The notes beneath the pieces were generated by a model. It saw nothing but the letters and a program-made list of their open reading frames with translations, had not been told where the DNA came from and ran no database searches. A program made the position numbers and the translations under genes. From the NCBI GenBank assembly GCA_040755725.1, contig JBFMAI010000023.1, positions 334,126-398,125 of the forward strand: a stretch of DNA of 64,000 bases. Reading direction: 5' to 3'. Position 1 is the stretch's first letter. Every line of letters begins with the position of its first letter. The stretch is from JBFMAI01 sp040755725 (GTDB lineage: Bacteria > Planctomycetota > Phycisphaerae > UBA1845 > Fen-1342). This document shows positions 18,473 to 26,884 of this stretch, one piece after another.

Positions 18473-19193
18473 CGCCGCCGGCCAGGTCGCTCAGGAGATA
18501 CAGCGCGCTCGAGCCGACTTCCGCGGGGCGGATGTTGCGGTGCAGCGGGGCCTTGTTGGGGTAATGCCGCAGGATCTTGTCGAAGTCGCTCACGCCGGCC
18601 GCCGACAGCGTTTGTACCGGGCCGGCGGAAATGGCGTTGACGCGGACGTTCTTCTCGTGACCCAGTTCACCCGCGAGGTACCGCACGGTCGATTCGAGCG
18701 CGGCCTTGCACACGCCCATGACGTTGTAGCCCGGGATCATCTTGACCGACCCCAGGTATGTCAGCGTCAGGACGCTGCCGCCGTCGTTCAGGTACCGCAG
18801 CCCGTGCTGGCACAGCGCGATGAGTGAGTACACGCTGATGTCCATCGCCTGCTGAAAATCCGCCCGCGTCGTCTTGTAGAAGGGATTGGACAGCGCGGCC
18901 CGGCTCGCGTAGGCGATCGAGTGGACAATGAAGTCCAGCGGCCCGATCTGCCGGTTCGCCTCCTGAAACGCCGCCTTCACCTGCGCGTCGTCCGTCACGT
19001 CGCACGGCACGATGCACGTCGCCCCCAGCGGCTCCGCCAGCAGCCGCACCCGCCGTTCCATCTTCGGCGGCGGCAGGTGCGTGAACGCCAGCTCGGCCCC
19101 TTCCGCGTGCAGGCGTTGGGCGATGTGCCACGCCAGCGAGCGGTCGTTGGCCACGCCGAAGATGATCCCCCGTTTGCCGTTCATCAGGCCCAT
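18420..19193 (-). CDS. fabI: Enoyl-[acyl-carrier-protein] reductase (NADH)
   Basis: A 257-residue short-chain dehydrogenase of type II fatty-acid synthesis, which reduces the enoyl-ACP double bond in each elongation cycle. It has the FabI-type nucleotide motif GVANDRSLAWHIAQ (13-26) and the catalytic triad Y146, Y156, K163 (Y-x6-K), the same numbering as E. coli FabI, plus SIAYA and the ISAGPVQTLSA substrate loop. Length matches the family. I use the ATG at 19193, because MGLMNGKRGIIFG is the usual N-terminus; an in-frame start 5 codons upstream is possible. Its 3' end overlaps the convergent prepilin-like gene by 53 bases because of that gene's extended C-terminus. Confidence 0.95.
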   Translation of the reverse strand: MGLMNGKRGIIFGVANDRSLAWHIAQRLHAEGAELAFTHLPPPKMERRVRLLAEPLGATCIVPCDVTDDAQVKAAFQEANRQIGPLDFIVHSIAYASRAALSNPFYKTTRADFQQAMDISVYSLIALCQHGLRYLNDGGSVLTLTYLGSVKMIPGYNVMGVCKAALESTVRYLAGELGHEKNVRVNAISAGPVQTLSAAGVSDFDKILRHYPNKAPLHRNIRPAEVGSSALYLLSDLAGGVTGEVHYVDCGYSIVGW

Positions 19194-19402
19194 CGCGATG
19201 TCTCTCACACGCCGCTCCTCGGCCCAACCGGCCCCCCGCCGGCCCGCCGCACCAACGGCAAGAGCTTAGGCCCCTCGGCGTCGAAAGCAAGCCGCACCGC
19301 CGTGGCGGGCCGGCGGCCGGGTTCCGGCGTCTGCACGGACCGACGCCGCCTGCTATCATGCGGCCGCCGCGCGTGCGGCCGGAAAGCCAGGAGGTCATCG
19401 TC

Positions 19403-19867
19403 ATGAAACCGAACGCATCGAAGATCGCCGGCGGCTTGGTCATCGGGATGCTGGTCATCTGCGGGGGCGCGTGGCTGCATGGGGCCCGCGCTGCCCAACC
19501 GGCCCCCAAACCCGCCGTCGCGTTCAACATCACCAGCGGCAAGGAAGACTTGCACGCCGTCACAATGGCCCTGCAACTCGCGGGACACGCGTTGGACGAC
19601 GGCCGCGAGGCGGTCCTGTTCCTGAACGTGCGCGCCCCGGAGCTCGCCCGGGCGGACCTGCCCGAGAGCTTCGCCTTCGGCCCCAACCCGCCCGTGAAGA
19701 AGATGCTGGCGGACCTGTTGGCCCGCGGGGCGCAGCTCATCGTCTGCCCCCACTGCATGAAGGCGCTGGGCCTGACCGAGGCCGATCTGGTCGCCGGCGC
19801 GAAGGTCGCCAACCGCGAACTGCTGTTTGGCAAGCTGGGGCCGGGGACGGTCGTCTTCAGTTACTGA
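19403..19867 (+). CDS. Exported DsrE-family protein
   Basis: A 154-residue protein with a signal peptide or anchor (hydrophobic 9-26, AxA-type end near 30) followed by a DsrE/DsrF-like alpha/beta domain: FNITSGKEDLHAVTMALQLA, VLFLNVRAPEL, VKKMLADLLARGAQLIVCPH. CPHC at 115-118 occupies the place where DsrE-like proteins carry their active cysteine. Cytoplasmic DsrE relatives pass sulphur; exported forms are of unknown function and could be redox proteins. AGGAGG lies 8-13 bases upstream of the ATG. Confidence 0.8.
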   Translation: MKPNASKIAGGLVIGMLVICGGAWLHGARAAQPAPKPAVAFNITSGKEDLHAVTMALQLAGHALDDGREAVLFLNVRAPELARADLPESFAFGPNPPVKKMLADLLARGAQLIVCPHCMKALGLTEADLVAGAKVANRELLFGKLGPGTVVFSY

Positions 19868-19918
19868 GCCCGGCGTAGACACACCGCTCAGCCGCCGCGA
19901 AGCGTTGCGCCTTGCAGG

Positions 19919-19945
19919 CCGTGCTCAAGGGCGACGCCGGTCGGC
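19919..19945. repeat. 27-base copy of lpxD 5' coding sequence
   Basis: These 27 bases (containing GTGCTCAAGGGCGACGCCGG) are identical to 21306-21332 inside the fifth part of the lpxD start region. Both occur in a frame reading VLKGDAGR. The copy is in a spacer with no gene, so it looks like a small duplication or gene-conversion scar. Confidence 0.7.
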
Positions 19946-19972
19946 TGGCTTGCGCCGGAAGCAGAAAAAGAT

Positions 19973-20000
19973 GGGCCGCCCGAGAGAAGCCGGGCGGCCC
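19973..20000 (-). terminator. Rho-independent terminator of the PEP-CTERM gene
   Basis: Perfect 10-base stem GGGCCGCCCG / CGGGCGGCCC with an 8-base loop. Read on the minus strand it is followed by ATCTTTTTCT, a T-rich tract, and lies 36 bases after the stop of the minus-strand gene at 20036. Confidence 0.8.
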
Positions 20001-20035
20001 GCGCGGTTGTCAGAACAAGACATTAGCGCCAGTGC

Positions 20036-20656
20036 CTAACGACGACGCAGCAGAAGACCGAGGGCCAGCAGACCGACGGTCGCGGGCTCAGGAACCGCCA
20101 CCGCGTTATCCACAAGCTGGAACAGCGTCACCGCGGCTGGCGGCACGTACGGACGCGTGATCCGAAGTCCCACTTCGTACTGGCCATTGGCCACCGGAGT
20201 GTACTGCGCGGAAAGTTTGCCGTACAACTGCTGGCCACTCGCGATGCTTCCGGCACTCCACGACGCCAGGACCGAGCTGCCAACCATCAACTCGAAATTG
20301 CCGCCCTGAGCATTGTTGGCCCCAGTGTTCCAGGCCGACACGTCGAAACCGAAGCCGTACTGCTGTCCGGCCGTCAGGTCCAGGCTCTGGGTCATCAGGA
20401 CACCTTCCCAGACGCCCGATTGGAACGTGATCTGCCCAACACTCAGCCGCCCGGCCAGCGACTGCGGAAGCGGCCCGGCACCGTCGATGTCGTACATGAC
20501 CACATCCTGGATCAACGTCTGCCCATTCGCCGTGCCTTTCACCGACCATCCGGCCCAGGTGCCGGTTTCGAAGTCGCCGTTGGTGAACAGGTTCTGTCCG
20601 CTGGCGACGCCGCACAGGGCAACAACCACCAAGAGTGCTATCGCTTTCCTCATCAT
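20036..20656 (-). CDS. PEP-CTERM-sorted secreted protein
   Basis: A 206-residue secreted protein: signal peptide (MMRKAIALLVVVALCGVASG), then a carbohydrate-binding-like beta-sandwich that begins NLFTNGDFETGTWAGW, a common start for such domains in PEP-CTERM proteins. The C-terminus has the sorting tail VPEPATVGLLALGLLLRRR: PEP motif, hydrophobic helix and Arg end. In known systems exosortase (EpsH/XrtA) cleaves this tail and exports the protein to the matrix or surface; no exosortase gene is in this window. GAGGAGG directly precedes the tandem ATG codons. A terminator follows. Confidence 0.88.
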   Translation of the reverse strand: MMRKAIALLVVVALCGVASGQNLFTNGDFETGTWAGWSVKGTANGQTLIQDVVMYDIDGAGPLPQSLAGRLSVGQITFQSGVWEGVLMTQSLDLTAGQQYGFGFDVSAWNTGANNAQGGNFELMVGSSVLASWSAGSIASGQQLYGKLSAQYTPVANGQYEVGLRITRPYVPPAAVTLFQLVDNAVAVPEPATVGLLALGLLLRRR

Positions 20657-21250
20657 CCGCTCCTCCTCGGGCTTCCCAGCCCCAGTCATCAGGGCGCCGC
20701 AACGGCCCCTGACCGTCGAACCGCGACTTCTTGCGTACACCCCTCACGCAGGGTGCGCTTCAACAACTACACCCGGCAATCCGACAACGAAACCCGGTAA
20801 TCCACTAAAAAGATGCCCTCGCCGTCCTCCTCCGCGTGGTTTCGTCAGCGCGCCGAGACGCACCGACCTCAAACCGGTTCACTCCTCAACCGTACACTGA
20901 CGTCAGCGGGCGGGGCCTGTCAACGAAAAGATCGCCCCCAACGAAGAAGAACGGACCGCAAGTGTGGCATTATCGGACATTCAAACAGCGGCCTCTAACC
21001 GCCAGTACCGCGTGAGCAGACTCCGGCGACCGCAAGAGCCTCGGTCGTGTGCCGCCGGCTGGCGCGGTCCGTCGGACAAACAGCGGAGGACGTGAGGACG
21101 ACCCTGCGGTCGGCGAGACGGGTGGCATGCACGGCTAAGCCGCACGGGCGTGCGCGCCGCTCCGCAACTCGGTTGCAGAGCGGCGGCGCGATGCGTAACA
21201 TGCGGGCTTCGGCCGCGGCGTGACCGATCGCCGCGGCGCTGGACGCCCCG
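20657..21250. other. 600-base spacer upstream of lpxD
   Basis: No coding frame is convincing. The most striking element is a hairpin at 21155-21185, 14-base arms CGCCGCTCCGCAAC / GTTGCAGAGCGGCG with one mismatch and a TCG loop, about 65 bases before the lpxD start. It has no T tract, so it is not a standard terminator; it might affect lpxD leader folding. Confidence 0.4.
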
Positions 21251-22333
21251 ATGAACAGCACCCTGGGAGAACTGTGTGCCGCGCTGGAGAGCTACGGAAT
21301 GAAACCCGTGCTCAAGGGCGACGCCGGTCGGCGAATCGCCCGCGTCGCCACGCTGGAGGACGCCGAGCCGGGGGACGTCTCGTTCCTCTCTAACCCGAAG
21401 TACGAAAAGATGTTACAGACGACGCGAGCCTCCGTCGTCGTCCTCAAGCCCGAAGTGGCCGCACCCCCCCACCTTGACCTGATTCAGGTCGCCGACCCGT
21501 ACGCCGCCATCACCGTGCTCATCGTGGTTCTGCACGGCTACCGGGAGCACCGGCGGGTACCGCCGCACGCGACCTGCACCCATATCCACGAGACGGCTCG
21601 GATCGGCCCGAACGCGACCATTCACCCCGGCGCCTTCATCGACGAGGGCGTCGTGATCGGCCGCGACGCGGTCATCTACCCCGGCTGCTACGTCGGCCCG
21701 CGCTGCCGCCTCGGCGACGACGTTCTGCTGTACCCGAACGTCGTGCTGTACGACGACACGGTCCTCGGCGACCGCGTCACGGTCCACGCCAACACGGTCA
21801 TCGGCGAGGACGGGCTGGGCTATGCCCCGGTAGAGGGCCGCTGGGTGAAGATCCCGCAGATCGGGCACGTCGAGATTCAGGACGACGTCGAGATCGGCGC
21901 CGCATGCGCGATCGACCGGGCCACGCTCGGCAAGACGGTCATCGGCCGGGGCACCAAGTTCAGCAACCTCATCGCCGTCGGCCACGGCACCCGCATCGGC
22001 GAGCACTGCCTGCTCGTCGCCCAGGTCGGCATCGCCGGCTCGGTCAACGTCGGCAACCGCGTCACGATGGCCGGTCAGGCCGGGATCGTCGGCCACATCC
22101 GCATCGGCGACGGGGTCACGGTGGGGGCCAAGGCCGGCGTCACCCACAACGTCCCCGACGGCGAGACCGTCCTCGGCCAACCCGCCGCCCCGATCCGCGA
22201 CATGCGCCGCCAAGTCGTCTATATCCAGCGGTTGCCGGAGCTGAATGAGACGGTCAAACGGTTGGAGAAGGAGGTCGCGGAGCTGCGCGCGAGGCTGGGC
22301 GAAGCCGGCACGGATGCTCCCGGCCGAACGTAG
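21251..22333 (+). CDS. lpxD: UDP-3-O-(3-hydroxyacyl)glucosamine N-acyltransferase
   Basis: A 360-residue lipid A enzyme that adds the N-linked hydroxyacyl chain to UDP-3-O-acyl-glucosamine. Residues 1-100 are the uridine-binding N-domain (VLKGDAGRRIARVATLEDAEPGDVSFL, quoted in part: DAEPGDVSFLSNPKY is typical). Residues 105-330 form the left-handed beta-helix of hexapeptide repeats (IGPNATIHPG, IGRDAVIYPG, IGAACAIDRATLG). The catalytic His is H245 in AVGHGTRIGEH. A C-terminal coiled helix with LEKEVAELRARLG ends the protein. Together with the LptD-like protein at 60590 it shows that the organism makes LPS. It stands alone, away from the usual lpxA/fabZ cluster. Confidence 0.93.
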   Translation: MNSTLGELCAALESYGMKPVLKGDAGRRIARVATLEDAEPGDVSFLSNPKYEKMLQTTRASVVVLKPEVAAPPHLDLIQVADPYAAITVLIVVLHGYREHRRVPPHATCTHIHETARIGPNATIHPGAFIDEGVVIGRDAVIYPGCYVGPRCRLGDDVLLYPNVVLYDDTVLGDRVTVHANTVIGEDGLGYAPVEGRWVKIPQIGHVEIQDDVEIGAACAIDRATLGKTVIGRGTKFSNLIAVGHGTRIGEHCLLVAQVGIAGSVNVGNRVTMAGQAGIVGHIRIGDGVTVGAKAGVTHNVPDGETVLGQPAAPIRDMRRQVVYIQRLPELNETVKRLEKEVAELRARLGEAGTDAPGRT

Positions 22334-22399
22334 AGAACGCCCACGGTGCTGCCCGGGCTAGTCGCATAATCGCGGCATCGATCTTCGCCTCTGGTTGCC

Positions 22400-22737
22400 T
22401 TAGTCGCAGCTCGCGGCGTACTGCCGGCCGTGGCGCATCCGCGAGTTGTCCGTGTTCGGCTCGGCGCTGCGCGATGACTTCGGCCCGGAGAGCGACATCG
22501 ACCTCCTGGTGACGTTGGAGTCGGGGGCGGCGTGGAGCCTGCTCGACCGCGTGCGCATGCAAATCGAGTTGTCCGAGTTGCTGGGGTGCCCCGTGGACCC
22601 TGATTGCCGGCCTGCGCGACAAGTTGATCCACGCCTATGACGAGGTGGACTTGGACGGAGTCGGAAGCACCGTACAACGCGACGTCCCGGACTTGCGCGG
22701 GCGAATCGAACCGCTGCTGCCCGCTGTAGGCAATTGA
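22400..22737 (+). pseudogene. Collapsed MntA/HepT (nucleotidyltransferase/HEPN) toxin-antitoxin pair
   Basis: The first part reads LAAYCRPWRIRELSVFGSAL then RDDFGPESDIDLLV, the MntA-type minimal nucleotidyltransferase with an intact GSxxRxDxxxxSDIDL active site (GSALRDDFGPESDID), down to LSELLGCPVD. The reading frame then shifts by deletion into the C-terminus of a HepT/DUF86 HEPN protein: LIAGLRDKLIHAYDEVDLDG, with the R-x4-H motif, ending LLPAVGN and TGA at 22735. The 3' half of mntA and the 5' half of hepT are missing, and a TAG lies in frame just before LAAYC. A full pair takes about 700 bases; 340 remain. Known MntA AMPylates HepT to neutralise it; this copy should be dead. Confidence 0.75.
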
Positions 22738-22905
22738 CGTGCCCCGCGCGGCGGGGCCGACCCGGCTGACGACAAGACCGAAACGCCATAGCCCCGCCGA
22801 GAGCATTCGCGAGCTCCGCCAGGCATGTGGCCGATCAGGGGGTTGTCAGTTACCGCGCTCGCGGTCAAAGTGCCTCTCGCCGCCCCACTCGGGAGTGAAG
22901 TGAAG

Positions 22906-24975
22906 ATGTGCGCCGAGGAGCCACCACCGCCTGCGGTCCGTGTCAGTCCCCCGGCCGGGGCCGCGTCCCAGCACGTCCAGCGCGCGCTGCTGCTCGTATT
23001 CGGCGTGGCCCTGGCCGTGCGCGTGGCGTACCTGCTCGACAGCGCCGACTGGCCGGCGTTCCGCTGGCCGGTCGTGGATGCCTACGCCTATCACCACGCG
23101 GCCCGCGAACTGGCCGCCGGGCACGGGTTCGGCGACCGTTTCTTCTGGCAGCCGTTCTTCTACCCCTTCTTCCTGGCGTGCCTGTACACGTTCGTCGGGC
23201 CGGCGGTTGTCGTCGCCAAGATCGTCCAAATCGTCCTGGGAGCCGCGACGTGCGCGTTGACGGCCAGACTCGGGCAGCGGATCTTCGGACCCGCCGCCGG
23301 CCTGCTGGCCGGCTTGATCGCCGCGCTCTACGGCCCCATGATCTTCTATGAGGCCGAGCTCGTGGCGGCGGGCTGGGCCGCGTTCTTCTCCGTTCTCTTG
23401 CTTTCCATCCTGCGGGCGGTCCGCGCGGACCGCAGCCCCGGGTTCTTCGGGCTTCTCGGGGCACTCGGCGGCCTGGCGGTGCTGACACGGCCGACCTTCC
23501 TCCCGTTTGTACTGGTGGCGTTGCTGTGGCTGGTTTGGCAACTGTGGCGAGTACTGCGGGCCGGTCCGCGTACGGCCCTGGTGGCGGCGGGGGCCGCTGT
23601 CGTCGGTTTCCTCGTCGTCGTGACGCCCGTGGGGCTATTGACCAGGGCGGTGACCGGCGAGGTTCAATTCATGCCGGCCTCCGGCGGAGTGAACTTCTAC
23701 CTTGGCAACCACCCGGACCCGACCGAGTTGGCCTCGGCCTATGACTTGAAGTGGGACCAGGTGAACCGACTGCCACTTGGTGCCGGCCGACTACTCCCGT
23801 ACGACCAGCAGCGGTGGTTCCACGAGCAGACCCGGGCTCACATTCGCACGGATCCGCTGGGATTCCTGGGCCGCGTGGGCGTCAAGGCGGTCCAATTCGT
23901 CAGCGCGCGCGAAATTCCCCGTAACGTGGACATCTACGTCGCCCGCCATTGGTCCCTCCTGCTATCGCTGCTAGTCTGGAAGCTGGATGGCTTCGGCTTT
24001 CCGTTCGGCGTCTTGTTACCGCTGGCCGTCGTGGGTTTGGTCGCCCGCCGCCGGCAAGTGCCCGCGCCGCTCGTGTTGTTTCTCGTCTTCTATCCGGCAG
24101 CCGTCATCAGTGTTTTCGTCACGGCACGCTACCGCATCCCGATCATCCCGGCGGTGTGCGTGTTGGCCGCGGCGGGGACACTCAGCCTGGCGAACGTGGT
24201 GCGGACGCGCGATCTGCGGCGACTCGCGCTGGTGGGCGTCGGCGGCGCGGGCGTGGTGCTGATCGCGAGTCTGCCCGGCCCCTTTCCGCTCGAACAAATC
24301 AACTTCCACGCGATGCTGTACGAGAACGTGGCCCGCACGTTGGAGTTGGAAGGCGACCCGGCCACCGCCCGTCGGATGTACGACGAGGCCCTGCGTCTGA
24401 ACCCGGACTCCCATGTCGCCCACACGCAACTGGCGCAGCAACTGCGCGAGCAGCACCGGGTGCGCGAGGCGCTACCGCACTACCAGCGCGCCGTTGAATT
24501 GCGGCCGGACGTCGGAGCGACGCACCTCAACTACGGAATCGCCCTGGCCGAGCTGGGGCGGGTGGAGGAAGCGTTGGCGGAGTTGCGCCGCGCCGTGACC
24601 ATCGACCCCAATTACGCGCTCGGCTATGCCGGCCTGGGCGGCGTGCTCTTCGCCGAGCGACGCTTCGAGCAAGCGGCCGCAGCATATCGGCAGGCCGTCC
24701 GTCTGGCCCCGGGCAACCCCGCCCATCACACGAACCTGGGGCTGAGTCTACTGCGCGCTGGAGCCGTGGCGGAAGCCATCGACGTGCTTGTCGAGGGTCG
24801 CCACCTGCATCCGGCCAGCGAACGGATCGGCTTCCTGTTGGCGACGACACTGGACGACGCCGGCCGGCACGCAGAGGCTGCCGAAGCCTACCAGGCGGTG
24901 CTCCGGCTTGCCCCTGGCCACTCCGATGCCCGGCGGCGACTGGAGCGTGTCGAGGCGCGCCTGCGACAACCGTAG
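22906..24975 (+). CDS. Membrane glycosyltransferase (GT39/PMT-like) fused to TPR repeats
   Basis: A 689-residue membrane protein. Residues about 30-470 carry roughly ten hydrophobic segments and match the ArnT/PMT-like (family 39) glycosyltransferases: an acidic first loop (RWPVVDAYAYHHAARELAAG), FFWQPFFYPFFLACLY, and LTRPTFLPFVLVALLW. Such enzymes use polyprenyl-phosphate sugars as donors. Residues about 490-689 form at least five TPR repeats, including LGRVEEALAELRRAVTIDPN and RFEQAAAAYRQAVRLAPGN, on the outer side by topology. The combination suggests protein O-glycosylation or glycan export with a protein-binding tail. The ATG at 22906 has GGAGTGAAG upstream; an in-frame start at 22825 would add 27 residues without a signal. 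Confidence 0.82.
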   Translation: MCAEEPPPPAVRVSPPAGAASQHVQRALLLVFGVALAVRVAYLLDSADWPAFRWPVVDAYAYHHAARELAAGHGFGDRFFWQPFFYPFFLACLYTFVGPAVVVAKIVQIVLGAATCALTARLGQRIFGPAAGLLAGLIAALYGPMIFYEAELVAAGWAAFFSVLLLSILRAVRADRSPGFFGLLGALGGLAVLTRPTFLPFVLVALLWLVWQLWRVLRAGPRTALVAAGAAVVGFLVVVTPVGLLTRAVTGEVQFMPASGGVNFYLGNHPDPTELASAYDLKWDQVNRLPLGAGRLLPYDQQRWFHEQTRAHIRTDPLGFLGRVGVKAVQFVSAREIPRNVDIYVARHWSLLLSLLVWKLDGFGFPFGVLLPLAVVGLVARRRQVPAPLVLFLVFYPAAVISVFVTARYRIPIIPAVCVLAAAGTLSLANVVRTRDLRRLALVGVGGAGVVLIASLPGPFPLEQINFHAMLYENVARTLELEGDPATARRMYDEALRLNPDSHVAHTQLAQQLREQHRVREALPHYQRAVELRPDVGATHLNYGIALAELGRVEEALAELRRAVTIDPNYALGYAGLGGVLFAERRFEQAAAAYRQAVRLAPGNPAHHTNLGLSLLRAGAVAEAIDVLVEGRHLHPASERIGFLLATTLDDAGRHAEAAEAYQAVLRLAPGHSDARRRLERVEARLRQP

Positions 24976-25106
24976 GCAGCAGCATGGAGACGGGCAAGAC
25001 CTCGCGGCGAGGTCACCGCGCGGCCTTGCCCGTGTTGCCCCCGGGAGCTGAGCGGATCCCCTCCGTGCGGGAGAACCGCCCACGCCCCTTTCCGCAATTC
25101 GCGCGA

Positions 25107-25718
25107 TCACCGACGGCGGATCAGCAGGGCGGCCAAGCTGAGAAGGACGAGGCTGCCCGGCTCCGGCGCCACATAGATCGAGGCGTGAGCCGGCGCGGTG
25201 ACGGTCATGTTGTCGATCCACACCGTGTCCCCGTCGGTCGAATACGTCCGGATTTCGATGACCAGACCCGTGTGCCCGCCGCTCACGGTCCAGACCCAAC
25301 TTGTCTCGTCCCACCCGGTGCCCGGACCGTAGTCCTCGTTGCCACCGGCCGACCCGTTGAACCCCATCACGTTGTTCGGGTCATCGTTCCAGTGGCCCCA
25401 GATCCGGCACGAGGGCGAAGCACCCGGCGTCGTGTCGTAGCGCCAGAACTTCCCCTCCACCTGGTCGCCGTCTTGCAGGCCCACGATCCACGCGACGTAG
25501 GCTTGCGGCGTGGACGGGCCCGTAGAGGACATGTCGACCAGTTTGAGGCTGCGGTCGCCGGCATAGACTGGGTCCGGCACACCGACGTTGTATTCCAGGA
25601 CATTACCGTACTTGCCGAGGATGGTTCCGCCATCCTCCCACCCATACAGGACCGTGCCCGCGACGGCCGGAACCGTGCACGAGACGACGCCGATCACGAA
25701 GGTAAGTGCTCGCTTCAT
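25107..25718 (-). CDS. PEP-CTERM-sorted secreted protein
   Basis: A 203-residue secreted protein. The signal peptide is MKRALTFVIGVVSCTVPAVAG. The body (VLYGWEDGGTILGKYGN, NEDYGPGTGWDETSW, VWIDNMTVTAP) resembles jellyroll carbohydrate-binding domains of planctomycete surface proteins. The C-terminus APEPGSLVLLSLAALLIRRR is a PEP-CTERM sorting tail. AAGGAGG precedes the ATG. It lacks the visible terminator found after the other PEP-CTERM gene (20036). The cognate exosortase must be elsewhere. Confidence 0.85.
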   Translation of the reverse strand: MKRALTFVIGVVSCTVPAVAGTVLYGWEDGGTILGKYGNVLEYNVGVPDPVYAGDRSLKLVDMSSTGPSTPQAYVAWIVGLQDGDQVEGKFWRYDTTPGASPSCRIWGHWNDDPNNVMGFNGSAGGNEDYGPGTGWDETSWVWTVSGGHTGLVIEIRTYSTDGDTVWIDNMTVTAPAHASIYVAPEPGSLVLLSLAALLIRRR

Positions 25719-26079
25719 TAGAACCTCCTTGAAGTAGGGCGGCCGCATGCGCCCGCCGCCGAAGGCTGTGGGCCTAGCGACCCCGCCCGCGCGGAGACGC
25801 GATACCCACCAATGTACGGGGTCTTGGTTTCGACCACCCATGCGCCGCAAAACTATAGGATCCGGATTCAGGCAAAGACCAGCGCCGCTCCAGAAACCGG
25901 TTAAGAAGCCGCCGCGTTGCGCTGCCCTCTCGCGGGGACGGGCGGCGGGTCGAACTCTCGGAGCTGCGGGTGCCCCGCGTCCCCCCGGGCACTGGGACAA
26001 GGGTCATTCTGCCGGCCCCCGGAGTGCAGCCCCTGTGGAATCGAGTCCCGGCGTTGGGGGGGGGGTGCCCAAAGGGCTA
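25719..26079. other. Spacer between PEP-CTERM gene and FlgM-like gene
   Basis: No gene recognised. It should contain the promoter of the minus-strand PEP-CTERM gene. The segment is GC-rich with G and C runs but holds no long repeat copy that I could match elsewhere. Confidence 0.4.
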
Positions 26080-26385
26080 CTACGCCGTCACGCGCTCGTT
26101 CTCCTCGGACACGCGGTTCAGTATGGTCAGGAGCCGTTGGTAAACGAAGTTCAGCTTGTCCGGCGTAAGATATGTTCCGTCCGCGATTTGGCGACGGATC
26201 TCCTGCAACCCGGGGCAGTCGAGCTGGGCCAGGGCGTCCGTGACGGTCAGTCCGACGAGGTTGGTTGCGCGGGGGCCCGGCAGGTCGGTCGCGGAACCGC
26301 GCCGGACAGCACAACGGTGTGTGCCGACTGGACTGCGAATCGGGCAGGGCTCGCACGTGCGGTGGCGTGGGGTTATCCGGTGCAT
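26080..26385 (-). CDS. FlgM-like anti-sigma-28 protein (orphan)
   Basis: A 101-residue protein whose C-terminal half matches the anti-sigma-28 domain of FlgM: GLQEIRRQIADGTYLTPDKL, then a final helix NFVYQRLLTILNRVSEENER. FlgM proteins end with I-x-x-G-x-Y-x-x-x-x-K and a helix that blocks FliA. The N-terminal half is basic and Cys/Pro/Arg-rich (MHRITPRHRTCEPCPIRS) and unlike usual FlgM. I chose the ATG at 26385 because GAGTGAG lies just upstream; the frame is open up to 26709, so a longer form (for example from MLQRAIKT) is possible. No flagellar gene is nearby, so its sigma partner is unknown. Confidence 0.6.
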   Translation of the reverse strand: MHRITPRHRTCEPCPIRSPVGTHRCAVRRGSATDLPGPRATNLVGLTVTDALAQLDCPGLQEIRRQIADGTYLTPDKLNFVYQRLLTILNRVSEENERVTA

Positions 26386-26884
26386 ACGCTCACTCGCTTT
26401 CTGGCCGTTGTCAACCAATGGCCGCGCCACAGTTTTTATCGCCCGTTGGAGCATCGGGACTTCGCTCGATGCACAAGGGGGGTTGGATTCCCCCGTTTTA
26501 CAAGCTGCACGCCGTCGCAGATTTACGCTAATTGACACCAAAACGCGCCGGAATGTGAATCTGCGAAGAACGGGAACGCGCCCGGTAAGGTCAGTTGGTA
26601 GTCGCAGATTGATGCGCAAATATTGCAGGAGACTGTCACTGGCGCTCAACCGGCCGCCGAGCGCTGGCGGCCGATTGGCTCCCCACCGCGGCGGCGGCGG
26701 ACTTTGCATAGCGTCGTGCGGAACCTATCATGCCACGCCGGCTAGTGCCGCCACCTGACGCCAGGGACCCATCCGGGCCGCGACGGGCCGATCCGAGCCG
26801 TGACCGTCAGGGAGCGGTTTGCTCGCGCGAACTGAGCGCCCAGCGCCTCGCGGCACGATGCGGCCCGCAGACGAGAGGAACACG
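26386..26884. other. Spacer upstream of glycyl-tRNA synthetase, with one family C repeat
   Basis: No gene recognised. It is less GC-rich than its surroundings in the 26500-26640 part. A family C repeat copy lies at 26791-26820, just upstream of the synthetase start. Confidence 0.4.
26791..26820. repeat. Dispersed repeat, family C, copy 1
   Basis: CCGAGCCGTGACCGTCAGGG followed by AGCGG. The family consensus from six copies here is CCGAGCCGCGACCGTNAGGG plus AGCGG. Other copies: 33258-33284, 33336-33364 (inverted), 54573-54598 (inverted), 55344-55370 and 55393-55415 (inverted). Confidence 0.8.
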
